From NCBI RefSeq assembly GCF_010974825.1, contig NZ_JAAILA010000026.1, forward strand, positions 186,001 to 250,000: a stretch of DNA of 64,000 nt. Direction: 5' to 3'. The translations under genes were made by a program, and so were the position numbers. The DNA comes from Aeromonas rivipollensis (GTDB lineage: Bacteria; Pseudomonadota; Gammaproteobacteria; Enterobacterales; Aeromonadaceae). The notes beneath the pieces were generated by a model, which made no database searches, had not been told where the DNA came from, and saw nothing but the letters and a program-made list of their open reading frames with translations. This document shows, one piece after another, positions 50,661 to 58,675 of this stretch; within the stretch, counting starts at the first letter, position 1; each line of letters begins with the position of its first letter.

Positions 50661-50664
50661 GCCC

Positions 50665-52389
50665 ATGACCTGGCAACAATCCCTGGTGCTGGGTCTGCTG
50701 GCTGCCCTCGTCGCCCTGCTGATCCAGGGCAAACTCCGGCCGGCGCTGCTCTTTTCGGGCGCCGTGCTCATCACCTATCTGAGCGGCCTGGCGGACATCA
50801 ACGCCGTGGTGGCGGGCTACACCAACAGCGCCCTGCTGACCCTGGTGTTGCTGCTGCTGGTGTCGCTCGCGGTGGAGAAGACCCGGATCATGAGCTGGTT
50901 CGCCAACCTGGTGGGCACCGGCTCCTTCAACAAGGTGCTGGTCAAGGTGTGGTTCTCCACCGCCTTCCTGTCGGCCTTCGTCAACAACACCGCCGTGGTG
51001 GCCTCCATGCTGGGGGCGGTCAAACGCAACCCCAACCATGCCCCCTCCCGGCTGTTGCTGCCCATGTGCTTCGCGGCCACCTTTGGCGGCGTGCTGACCC
51101 TGATCGGCACCTCCACCAACCTCATCGTCAACAGCTTCCTCATCAAGATGGGGGCGCCGCCGCTCGGCATGTTTGACTTCTTTATGGTGGGTGCTGGCAC
51201 ATTATTGACAGGGCTGGTGGCCGTGCTGCTGTTTGCCCGTCACCTGCCGGAGCAGGACACAGAAATGAGCCGGGAATCCGGCTACTTTCTCGAGGCCAAG
51301 GTGGGGGCCGGTTCCCCCATGGCCGGGCGCAGCGTCAAGGAGAACGGCCTGCGCAGCCTCAAAAGCCTCTATCTCGCCGAGATCATTCGCGGGAATCAGG
51401 TGATCTGCCCGGTGCAGCCGGAACACGAGCTGCACGAGGGGGACATGCTGCTGTTTTGCGGCGACGTGGAGAGCGTCGGCGTGCTGCAGGAGCTCAAGGG
51501 GCTGGATCTCTACGGCCAGCACCGCCTCAACGGCCAGCACCTGGTGGAGGTGATCGTCAGCCACAGCTCGCGGCTGGTGGGGCAATCCATCAAGGATGCG
51601 GAGTTTCGCACCCACTTCGATGCGGTAGTGCTGGCGGTGCGCCGTGGCGAGACCCAGCTCACCGGCGGCCTCGGCCAGATTGAGCTGCACGCCGGCGATA
51701 CCCTGCTGCTGGCCCCGGGCCCCAAGTTCGCGGGCAACAAGTCCCTCTCCCGGGAGTTCGTGGTGGTGAGCGGGCTCGAAGCCTCCACCCGGCTCGATGG
51801 CAAGCGCAGCGCCGCCGTGGTGCTGGGCTTTCTCGGGGTGCTGGCGCTCTCGGTGTTCGATCTGGTGCCGCTCTTCAAGGGGCTGCTGGTGATGCTGGTG
51901 GTGCTGCTGTTCTCCCGCATCCTGACCCTGGACGAGATCCGCCGCCGCTTTCCGCTGGATATCTGGCTGGTGGTGGGCGGGGCGCTGGCCATTGCCGATC
52001 AGCTGGAGAAGAGCGGCCTGGCCAGGTTGATTGCCGACTGGCTGATGGGGGAGTTCAACGGTTCCAGCCCCCTCATCGCCTTTATCGGCATCTACCTGTT
52101 TACCCTGGTGCTGACCGAACTGATGAGCAACAACGCCGCCGCGGCCCTGGCCTTCCCCATGGGCTACCAGCTGGCCCTCAGCATGGATGTCTCCACCATG
52201 CCGTTTATCCTGGCGGTGCTGTTCGGGGCGAGTTCCAGCTTTATCCTGCCCTACGGCTACCAGACCAACCTCATGGTCTATGCGGCGGGTAACTACAAGA
52301 TGCCGGATTACCTCAAGCTGGCGGTGCCTGTCTCCCTGGCTTACAGCCTGGGGGTGATCGTCATGGTGCCCCTGCTGTTTCCGTTTTAA
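50665..52389 (+). CDS. SLC13/DASS-family permease with RCK (TrkA-C) domains
   Basis: 574 residues. TM helices at both ends (about 5-120, 165-190; 385-570) flank two RCK_C domains (about 205-290 and 300-370: NGLRSLKSLYLAEIIRGNQVI; GQHLVEVIVSHSSRLVGQSI). The DASS motifs NNTAVVASMLG and IGTSTNLIVNSFLI in the first half and ELMSNNAAAALAFPMG plus PYGYQTNLMVY in the second are clear. Position between cysN and cysC strongly suggests sulfate uptake; the same order occurs in vibrios. The gap after its stop contains a decoy start for cysC. Confidence 0.92.
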   Translation: MTWQQSLVLGLLAALVALLIQGKLRPALLFSGAVLITYLSGLADINAVVAGYTNSALLTLVLLLLVSLAVEKTRIMSWFANLVGTGSFNKVLVKVWFSTAFLSAFVNNTAVVASMLGAVKRNPNHAPSRLLLPMCFAATFGGVLTLIGTSTNLIVNSFLIKMGAPPLGMFDFFMVGAGTLLTGLVAVLLFARHLPEQDTEMSRESGYFLEAKVGAGSPMAGRSVKENGLRSLKSLYLAEIIRGNQVICPVQPEHELHEGDMLLFCGDVESVGVLQELKGLDLYGQHRLNGQHLVEVIVSHSSRLVGQSIKDAEFRTHFDAVVLAVRRGETQLTGGLGQIELHAGDTLLLAPGPKFAGNKSLSREFVVVSGLEASTRLDGKRSAAVVLGFLGVLALSVFDLVPLFKGLLVMLVVLLFSRILTLDEIRRRFPLDIWLVVGGALAIADQLEKSGLARLIADWLMGEFNGSSPLIAFIGIYLFTLVLTELMSNNAAAALAFPMGYQLALSMDVSTMPFILAVLFGASSSFILPYGYQTNLMVYAAGNYKMPDYLKLAVPVSLAYSLGVIVMVPLLFPF

Positions 52390-52438
52390 GGCGCAACCCT
52401 CTTCGTTTTGGGGCCCTGATGCCTCGCAAGGAGTTTGA

Positions 52439-52552
52439 ATGAGCAATACCATGGCATCAGCAAGTTATCGGCTGACAGTCCGAGTCGGCTCCCCGTGGTT
52501 CCAGAGAGTTTCAGTGTTGAGGCGTGAGCGCCAATCAAGGAGTATTGGATGA
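52439..52552 (+). other. Leader mini-ORF upstream of cysC (copy of cysC 5' end with ribosome site)
   Basis: 38 codons including stop, with its own AAGGAG. The start MSNTMASA resembles CysC MSNIVWHA; in DNA, AAGGAGT, then ATGAGCAATA, then TGGCAT occur in both at similar spacing, 110 bp apart. The frame stays open and ends at TGA 52550-52552, overlapping the cysC ATG 52549 as ATGA. The second half is arginine-rich ([12 protein letters not shown]). The good Shine-Dalgarno makes translation of this ORF likely. Confidence 0.65.
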
Positions 52553-53139
52553 GCAATATCGTGTGGCATGCCCATGCCGTCGACAAAGAGAGCCGGGCCG
52601 AGCTGAAGGGGCAAAAACCGTTGGTGATCTGGTTCACCGGGCTATCGGGGGCGGGCAAATCCACCCTGGCGGGGGCCCTGGAGCAGGCGCTGGCCGCGCA
52701 AGGCAAGCACACCTATCTGCTGGATGGGGACAACGTGCGCCACGGCCTGTGCGGGGATCTGGGCTTTGATGACGCCGCCCGCCAGGAGAATATCCGCCGG
52801 GTCGGCGAGGTGGCGAAACTCATGGTGGATGCGGGCCTTATCGTCCTCACTGCCTTTATCTCACCGTTCCGTGCCGAGCGGGATCTGGTGCGCAATTTGC
52901 TGGGCGCCGACGAGTTTGTCGAGGTGTTTGTGGATGCTCCCCTTAGCGTGTGCGAAGAGCGCGATCCCAAGGGACTCTACAAGAAGGCTAGGGCCGGGGA
53001 GATCCGCAACTTCACCGGCATCGACTCGGCCTACGAGGCCCCCGAGCAGCCGGAAATACACCTGCTTAACGCCGGCAAACCGGTGGCGGTGCTGGTGGAT
53101 GAGTTGCTGACCGCCCTGCGGCAGGGGAACTACCTGTAG
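52549..53139 (+). CDS. cysC: Adenylylsulfate kinase
   Basis: 196 residues. Phosphorylates APS to PAPS. Walker [15 protein letters not shown] near 33-46, [17 protein letters not shown] near 58, and the family [15 protein letters not shown] and [14 protein letters not shown] blocks. AAGGAG upstream of ATG 52549, which overlaps the stop of the leader mini-ORF. Last gene of the sulfate cluster. Confidence 0.97.
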   Translation: MSNIVWHAHAVDKESRAELKGQKPLVIWFTGLSGAGKSTLAGALEQALAAQGKHTYLLDGDNVRHGLCGDLGFDDAARQENIRRVGEVAKLMVDAGLIVLTAFISPFRAERDLVRNLLGADEFVEVFVDAPLSVCEERDPKGLYKKARAGEIRNFTGIDSAYEAPEQPEIHLLNAGKPVAVLVDELLTALRQGNYL

Positions 53140-53610
53140 TAATTGAATTGTGCCGTCTTGCAAAGGCTGCCGGATCGTTATTCCGGCAATCGGGTAATCA
53201 CCCGGGCAGCAAGCCGTAAGCAGTAAATAGAGCGCAGGCGCGGGTCGCAAGGGCAAAGAGGCCATTTTTGTCCGCCTCGCCTGCGTGTCATGGAATCGGA
53301 AGAACATATAACAAGCGCCCGGCGGCCTGTCAGTTGGCCACCACAGGCGCTTATGGGCTGGCGGCAGCCACTATAAGCAAAAGTTGGGTCATCAGCGGAA
53401 AACCCATAAATTCAGCTTATAGTGGCACCGGCGAGCCTTGAGCCACTCCAAGGCAGCCGATATAACCCCCGCAAGGGGATCTTCCGATCCTTGCTTATGC
53501 CGTTGCGGGGTTATTCGCGACTGTTCGAATACGCTGCGCTATTTGAACCTACGGGCTCATGGGTATGTTCCCGTCCCCTATGATTGTCGATAAGCAATTG
53601 AAATATAACG
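53140..53610. other. Structured non-coding region after cysC
   Basis: 471 bases without a gene. Features: GCCGG/CCGGC hairpin (about 53168-53187); perfect 12 bp inverted repeat GCCACTATAAGC (53367-53378) and GCTTATAGTGGC (53415-53426) with a nested TGGGT/ACCCA; a long imperfect stem ATAACCCCCGCAA/TTGCGGGGTTAT (53462-53514) enclosing GGATC/GATCC; and a dispersed repeat (53528-53556). It may be debris of mobile elements or an unrecognised structured RNA. Confidence 0.5.
53528..53556. repeat. Short dispersed repeat copy B
   Basis: Matches bases 3894-3922 at 24 of 29 positions (shared TACGCTGCGCTA and GAACCTACG). Located at the edge of the lower-GC patch. Confidence 0.5.
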
Positions 53611-53611
53611 A

Positions 53612-54202
53612 TTACTCTGCTGACACACCCTTGTGGCAAGCCAGAGCCACAATAGCTAAGGAGAGGATTGCCAGTATCAACAAGCGCTTAGCTAACCATA
53701 TGTGGCTTGATTTATTGCTTTGCCGACTTTGGTACACGCTCTCATAGCTCATCAAGACCTGTGCGCCTTCTTGGATCTGCCAAACCCGTTCGTAATAGAA
53801 GGGCCACCAAAGATCGTAAAATTGCTGGCTCCAGACCGTGACCCGTTTGCCTTTTGCCGCGATTAGCAAAGTTATATCAAAGATACTGCCTCGATAGGCT
53901 ATTTCCTCTCCTGAGTCCGCTAGGATCCTGATCGTGGAGCCGTGTGCAGTACGAAGGGGCTGGTAAACATGCACAAGCACCCCTTCATTTTTCGTCAACC
54001 GTTCCAGCGGTAAGGCGGGGTTCAGTGATTGAACGTATGAAAAAAGGCTCCAGAAGCCAGCCATGATGGCTACCGCCACCAGAAACTTGGTCCACCACTT
54101 TTGCATGGCACGGACGCCGAACACACGCCAGAACCAGGTGGATTGAAAGCGCACCTTCGTCATTCGCCATTGTTTGCGTAATGCGAAAATTTCCATAGTC
54201 AT
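53612..54202 (-). CDS. Hypothetical membrane protein
   Basis: 196 residues; not recognised. Two TM segments: about 40-60 (FLVAVAIMAGFWSLFSYV) and 168-188 (LLILAILSLAIVALAC), enclosing a ~100-residue domain likely on the periplasmic side (GVLVHVYQPLRTAHG, GKRVTVWSQQFYDLWWPF). Base composition is poorer in GC than its neighbours, suggesting transfer. It lies beside a truncated secretion ABC gene and repeats. The start ATG 54202 is tentative; an ATG at 54196 (MEIFALRK) is in frame. Confidence 0.55.
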   Translation of the reverse strand: MTMEIFALRKQWRMTKVRFQSTWFWRVFGVRAMQKWWTKFLVAVAIMAGFWSLFSYVQSLNPALPLERLTKNEGVLVHVYQPLRTAHGSTIRILADSGEEIAYRGSIFDITLLIAAKGKRVTVWSQQFYDLWWPFYYERVWQIQEGAQVLMSYESVYQSRQSNKSSHIWLAKRLLILAILSLAIVALACHKGVSAE

Positions 54203-54299
54203 ACTTTATTTATCCCTGCGTATGTTTCCAGCTGCCATCTGCTGCAAGGGGACATTACGATCTGCAGAGCCCATCATTTCTTGGTTATGGGTGAGAAGA

Positions 54300-54578
54300 C
54301 TATGTCGCCTCAGGGAGGGTTATGCCCTGCGCCATCTCAGCCCACCTCAGTTTCGAAGGATGCCACCTCCCGACGGCATCCCTGTGAGCAATTATTTTGC
54401 TCACATATCCTCCTTCACCAAACTCATCTACCTGCAATCCCTTCGGTACCTGGTGCGTGATAAATAGCATCGTCACCTTTCCTTTGAGTCGGTTAATTGT
54501 TTGGGCAAAAAGCTCGGCGGTCTGCTGATCCAAATTGGAAATGGCTTCGTCAAAGATCATCTCGTATGTTGGGCTAAA
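54300..54578 (-). pseudogene. Truncated type I secretion ABC transporter, C-terminal remnant
   Basis: Only the last ~90 codons survive. YEMIFDEAISNLDQQTAE is the Walker B/D-loop (LIFDEATSALD type), and GKVTMLFITHQVPKGLQVDEF is the H-loop region typical of HlyB/PrtD/RtxB-like exporters for RTX proteins. Walker A, signature motif and membrane domain are missing; upstream the frame runs straight into the palindromic repeat at 54583, which probably marks the deletion or insertion point. A functional product is not expected. Confidence 0.75.
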
Positions 54579-54582
54579 AATC

Positions 54583-54871
54583 GTAGGTTGGTGCTGAACG
54601 TAGTGAAGCCCAACGTTTACCGCGAAATATTTCTACAAATTTGTTTTACCGAGCGACCCAATCCATGTTTATCCGGCTTTGGTTGGCGTAATAATGCTCG
54701 TCTGTTGGGCTTCGCTGCGCTCTGCACCAACCTACACGAAGTGAAGCCCAACGTTTACTGCGAAACGTATCTGAAAATTTTTTACCGAACGACCCAATCC
54801 ATGTTTATCCCGCTCTGGTTGGGGTGTTCATGCTCATCTGTTGGGCTTCGCTAGGCTCTGCACCAACCTAC
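54583..54871. repeat. Two tandem copies of a ~138 bp palindromic intergenic repeat
   Basis: Copy 1 about 54583-54735, copy 2 about 54736-54871, period 138 (GAAGCCCAACGTTTAC at 54605 and 54743; CGACCCAATCCATGTTTATC in both). The outer ends are inverted: GTAGGTTGGTGC on the left, GCACCAACCTAC on the right, each with GAAGCCCAAC/GTTGGGCTTC inside. The GTAGGTTGGTGCAGAGC-type end is widespread in gammaproteobacterial intergenic repeats. No transposase. Confidence 0.85.
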
Positions 54872-55164
54872 AAAAACCACGCTACCGCCCCTGAATCACA
54901 GCCTCCAGTCTGCTGCTTTTACCAATGGCTTTGCTCTGGTCTGGCTCATGGCTGACTCCAACGAGACATTTACCAAATGGCAGTGTTACCGAACGGGGCT
55001 GGGGAGAGAAGCGGGAGAGGGTGGTTTTATGGGCAAGATCAATAAACGAGTCGCGCTCACGCTGACCTTGTCATGCTCATGGGCCCGGTATCTGTGACCA
55101 TACCGGGCCCATGGCCTTTGTCGGCCGCTGGGCTGTCAGGGGGAAGCCCAAGGGTCTGCCGGGA
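54872..55164. other. Non-coding stretch with strong hairpin
   Basis: 293 bases. The only clear feature is a 13 bp stem CATGGGCCCGGTA/TACCGGGCCCATG (55078-55113), placed 52 bases past the stop of the minus-strand gene at 55165. It may end transcription of that gene but lacks a T run. Confidence 0.5.
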
Positions 55165-56013
55165 TCAGCTGGGGAGATCAGGCTCGCCGGCCGGGGCCAG
55201 CATCAGGGTCTCTATCTGCAGGTTGGTGGAGAGCAGTGTCTTCAAGTCCTGCAGGTACTCCTCCAGGGGGGGCTCTTCCAGCAGCAGGGCAAGTTCGTTG
55301 CCGATGGGGGTGAGGCGGTAATAGAGCAGGGTGAGGTTGCTCTGGCGCTGGCGCAGGCGCCAGCGCTGATTGCCGAAGGCCAGCTCGACCCCGTCCGCAG
55401 GCAGGGGACCGGATTCCAGCTCGCCGCGGTGCAGCAGGCCGAGATCGCACAGCAGCAGCAGGGCGCTGTAGGGGACCCGGTATTTGCCAAGCCCCATGCG
55501 GGTGACCTTGGCGCGGCTGAGGAGGCCGGCCCCCTTGTGCATGCCCAGCAGCAGGCGCTGCTCGTCGCTGCCCTCGTAGTGGCAGGAGAGGGCACAGATG
55601 CGCTGGAACAGCTGGGCTTCGCGCTGGGTCATCTCCTTGAGGGTGTTGAGGGCCCGGATGGAGAAGCGCCCCGGGGTCGCCACCTCCAGGGCGAAGATCC
55701 GCCCCCACAGCTGCTGCATGGGCACCATGCTGATGTCTTCGGCCAGTTGAAGGAAGCGGGTCAGCCAGTCGCTGTCCATCTCGCCGCCAGCCGCCGTCTC
55801 TTCACAGTGACGGGTGGCCATCACCATGATGGCCTCCAGATTGCGCTGGCGGGCGGCCTGATCCGCCAGATGGCGGAAGGTGGCACGCTGTTCGAAGGTG
55901 CTGTCGCTGTTGCGGGTCAGCATGCCGTCTATGCCGCGACTGCGGGCCAGGCGCAGGGTCTGCTCCTGGCTGCTCAGGATGGCACTCTCTTTCTTGGGGG
56001 GCAGGTCAGCCAT
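55165..56013 (-). CDS. TIGR03899 family protein
   Basis: 282 residues. Conserved uncharacterised family of Vibrio, Shewanella and Aeromonas. Helical N-terminal part (TLRLARSRGIDGML, RNLEAIMVMA), a middle segment with MQQLWGRIFALEVATPGRFSIRALNTLKEMT, and a C-terminal basic region. The FSIRALNTLKEMT-type stretch also occurs in DUF2806 proteins. The ATG at 56013 is chosen; a longer frame upstream overlaps the next gene out of phase. No signal peptide. Function unknown. Confidence 0.7.
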   Translation of the reverse strand: MADLPPKKESAILSSQEQTLRLARSRGIDGMLTRNSDSTFEQRATFRHLADQAARQRNLEAIMVMATRHCEETAAGGEMDSDWLTRFLQLAEDISMVPMQQLWGRIFALEVATPGRFSIRALNTLKEMTQREAQLFQRICALSCHYEGSDEQRLLLGMHKGAGLLSRAKVTRMGLGKYRVPYSALLLLCDLGLLHRGELESGPLPADGVELAFGNQRWRLRQRQSNLTLLYYRLTPIGNELALLLEEPPLEEYLQDLKTLLSTNLQIETLMLAPAGEPDLPS

Positions 56014-56113
56014 GCTGGCTCCGTGATCGCAGGGTCTGGTGTTGAATGTTACTCCAACCTGGCCCATGAACAATCCCTCAGGCGGGGGCGGCATCAGCGG
56101 GCTGTCACAGGAT

Positions 56114-56140
56114 AAAAAAATGGCCTCCCGCAGGAGGCCA
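56114..56140 (-). terminator. Terminator after the DUF3299 gene
   Basis: TGGCCTCC/GGAGGCCA stem with a CGCA loop; on the minus strand it ends in TTTTTTT. It closes the zinc-cluster operon. Confidence 0.9.
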
Positions 56141-56150
56141 TCGGCGTGGC

Positions 56151-56624
56151 TTACTCTTCGTAGACGCTGACCTCGACCGCCTCCATGGAGTAGGAGGCGG
56201 TGGCCATTTCGTGGCTGGAGCTGACGGTGTGCATCTTGCCCTTGACCCAGATGGCGTCCCAGAGATCGTCCACCGGCGCCCCCTTGGGGTAGCTCACGTA
56301 GATTACCTGGTTGGTGGGGGGCGGCGGCACATGGATGCAGGCACCGAAGTAGGGCACCAGCAGGAAGGCGGTGATGGTCTTGGCATCCCCCTCCAGCGGC
56401 ACCACGAAGCCGGGGATCCGCACCTCCTGATTGTCCAGCTTCTTGTTGACGCCCCCCACCGGCTGCGGCACCGACATGGGGTCTTCGTGATTGACCTGGG
56501 GCGGTGGCAGCAGCTTCTCCCCCTCCGGGATCAGCACGTCCCAGTCGATGGTCTTGTAATCGGCGGCCATGGCAGGCAGCACCAGCAGGCTGGCCAGCAG
56601 CGCCACTATCTTCCACTTCATCAT
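56151..56624 (-). CDS. DUF3299 domain periplasmic protein (zinc cluster)
   Basis: 157 residues. Signal peptide ending LPAMA/ADY, then the DUF3299 pattern IDWDVLIPEGE, VRIPGFVVPLEG and VPYFGACIHVPPPPTNQ with a single Cys and His. Family function unknown, but it recurs beside FtsX-like ABC genes and His-rich ZrgA-type proteins, suggesting a role in metal handling or assembly. ATG 56624 (MMKWK) has GGACAG upstream; a start at 56639 is possible. Confidence 0.82.
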   Translation of the reverse strand: MMKWKIVALLASLLVLPAMAADYKTIDWDVLIPEGEKLLPPPQVNHEDPMSVPQPVGGVNKKLDNQEVRIPGFVVPLEGDAKTITAFLLVPYFGACIHVPPPPTNQVIYVSYPKGAPVDDLWDAIWVKGKMHTVSSSHEMATASYSMEAVEVSVYEE

Positions 56625-56657
56625 CTGTCCTTCTCTCATTTTTATGCGGGCATGTCG

Positions 56658-57905
56658 CTAGATACGAATGCTCATGCCATCGCTCAGGCTGTAGCGGTAA
56701 GCGCGGGCGGCGGGCAGCAGGCCTATCACCATACCCGCCAGCCACACCAGCCCCAGCAGTTGCCACTCGTAGGCGCTCGGCAGCCCCAGGCTCAGTTGCA
56801 GGCCATAGTGGCTGAGCAGCCAGGGGGTGGCAAGCCCCTGGCCGAGATAGAGCACGGCCACCCCGAGGGCGATGCCGAGGGTGGTCAGCGCCATCGCCTC
56901 CAGCGCCAGCAGCAGGAAGAGGTGGGAGGGACCCGCGCCCAGGGATCTCAATATGGCGAGCTCGCGGCGCCGCTCGTTGAGCCCCGCCAGCAGGGTGGTC
57001 AGCATGCCGATGAGGCCCGCCACCACCACGAAACCGGCGATCACCGACAGTGCCGTCTCTGCCACGCTCATCAGACTCCAGAGCTCCTGCAAGGCGGCCC
57101 CTGGCAGTATGGCCATCAGCGGCTCCCTGGGGTAGGTGTTGATGCTGCGCTGCAGCTGGAACGCCAGAATCCGGTTACTTAAGCCCACCATAAAGGCGGT
57201 GATGGTCTTGGGGGTGAGATCCAGTGCCAGCGCCTGCTCCGGGGTCACATTCTTGCTGTGACGGCCGCTGTCCCAGCCGAGGTGGATCGCCTCTATCCCC
57301 GCCAGCGGCACATGTATGGTGCGATCTATGGGGGTACCGGTCGGTGCCAGTATCCCCACCACCTTGAACGGCAGGTTGTCGTGCTGGCTGAAGGAGGTGT
57401 TGCCGGCGCCGTGGGCGATGACGATGGCTTGATCCAGCTTGTAGCCGAGCTTCTGTGCCACCTGGGCGCCGAGCACAGCCTCGAACGGCGTGTCGAACGG
57501 CCGCCCCTCGCGCAGTTGCAACGACTGCTGCTGGCCGTACTTCAGATGGGTGAAGTAGTCACCGTTGGTGCCGAGCACCCTGAACCCCTTGTGGGAGTCA
57601 CCGAGAGAGAGGGGGATGGTCCAGGCGACGCCAGGTTTTGTCTTGATGGCCTGATAGGAATCCCAGCCCACGTTGTTGGTGGGGTTGCCGATGCGAAACA
57701 CCGAGTAGAGCAGCAGGTTCACCTGACCGGAGCGGGCGCCGACGATGAGATCGGTACCAGAGACAGTGTTGGAGAAACTCTCCCGGGCTTGCATTCGCAC
57801 CCGTTCCACCCCAAGCAGCAGGGTGACGCTGATGGCAACGGCCAGCAGGGTAAGCCCGGCGGTGAGGCGGCGGGCCCAGAGACTTTGCAGGGCAAGCTTT
57901 AGCAT
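56658..57905 (-). CDS. FtsX/MacB-type ABC transporter permease (zinc cluster)
   Basis: 415 residues. Four TM helices: about 16-32, then three in the C-terminal third (290-310, 335-360, 385-405), with a large periplasmic MacB-PCD-like domain between. The FtsX motif NERRRELAILRSLGAGPSHLF is near 315-335. Such permeases usually act by mechanotransmission or on envelope substrates. In Vibrio a related gene set (zrgABCDE) is zinc-regulated and supports zinc uptake, as I recall. The start overlaps the stop of a leader mini-ORF. Confidence 0.88.
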   Translation of the reverse strand: MLKLALQSLWARRLTAGLTLLAVAISVTLLLGVERVRMQARESFSNTVSGTDLIVGARSGQVNLLLYSVFRIGNPTNNVGWDSYQAIKTKPGVAWTIPLSLGDSHKGFRVLGTNGDYFTHLKYGQQQSLQLREGRPFDTPFEAVLGAQVAQKLGYKLDQAIVIAHGAGNTSFSQHDNLPFKVVGILAPTGTPIDRTIHVPLAGIEAIHLGWDSGRHSKNVTPEQALALDLTPKTITAFMVGLSNRILAFQLQRSINTYPREPLMAILPGAALQELWSLMSVAETALSVIAGFVVVAGLIGMLTTLLAGLNERRRELAILRSLGAGPSHLFLLLALEAMALTTLGIALGVAVLYLGQGLATPWLLSHYGLQLSLGLPSAYEWQLLGLVWLAGMVIGLLPAARAYRYSLSDGMSIRI

Positions 57906-57988
57906 GATGCCCTCCGTTTTTTAGCTTGTGATTTACCCAACCTTGCGGGGCTTGCCGGGCAGAGGCGCTGGTTTGCGGCTGTCATCAT
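57899..57988 (-). other. Leader mini-ORF between the ABC ATPase and permease genes
   Basis: 30 codons including stop. ATG 57988 overlaps the ATPase TGA as ATGA; its TAA (57901-57899) overlaps the permease start as ATGCTAA. The ribosome-site region is duplicated: CGGAGGGC, two bases, then CATG occurs before both ATGs, 83 bp apart. Residues line up weakly (MMTAANQRL against MLKLALQSL). Same 2-modulo-3 spacing as the other leader mini-ORFs. Confidence 0.5.
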
Positions 57989-58671
57989 GCGGCCCTCCGG
58001 TTGAGCAGTTGCAGGTTCTCCACCCGGGGAAAGAGGGGCTCCAGATAGGGGTCGTGGCTGACGAAGACGAGGGTCGAGCCCTGCTTGTCGCACTCCTCGA
58101 ACAACAGCTTTATGAAGGCGGCCCTGTTGTCGGTATCCAGGGCCGAGGTGGGCTCGTCGGCGATCACCAGGGGCGGCGAGCCGATCAGCGCCCGGGCGGC
58201 GGCGACCCGCTGTTGCTGGCCGATGCTGAGGGCGTGAACGGGTCTGTGCAGCGCCTCGTCCGGCAGTTGCAGCTCCCCTAGCAGGCGGCGCGCCTCCTGT
58301 TCCGGGCTCCCCAGCAGGCGGGCGCGCTTTTCGGGGGAGAAGGTGAGGGCGGCGGTGACGTTGTCCAGCACCGAGAGAAATGGCAGCAGATTGAACTGCT
58401 GGAAGATGTACCCCAGATTGGCCGCCCGGAAGTGGTCACGGGCACGGCCGGAGAGCCGGGCCAATGGTTGGCCCAGCACCTCCAGGGTGCCGTGGTTGGC
58501 GGTCTGGATCCCGGCCAGCAAGCCGAGCAGGGTGGACTTGCCGGAGCCCGACGGCCCCTTGATAAACACCCGTTCCCCCTCACTGATGCGCAGGGCGGGC
58601 AGATCGAGTACAGCCTCGCCACCTGGCCAGGCAAAGGCCAGATCGCGGATCTCAACCACGGCGTTTTTCAT
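57985..58671 (-). CDS. ABC transporter ATP-binding protein (zinc cluster)
   Basis: 228 residues, MacB/LolD-like. Walker A GPSGSGKSTLLGLLAG near 39, Q-loop FQQFNLLPFLSVLDNV, Walker B LVIADEPTSALD, H-loop VFVSHD. The signature motif reads LSIGQQQRV in place of LSGGQ. Starts 4 bases after the zrgA-like gene; its stop overlaps the leader mini-ORF of the permease. Confidence 0.92.
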   Translation of the reverse strand: MKNAVVEIRDLAFAWPGGEAVLDLPALRISEGERVFIKGPSGSGKSTLLGLLAGIQTANHGTLEVLGQPLARLSGRARDHFRAANLGYIFQQFNLLPFLSVLDNVTAALTFSPEKRARLLGSPEQEARRLLGELQLPDEALHRPVHALSIGQQQRVAAARALIGSPPLVIADEPTSALDTDNRAAFIKLLFEECDKQGSTLVFVSHDPYLEPLFPRVENLQLLNRRAA

Positions 58672-58675
58672 GGCG

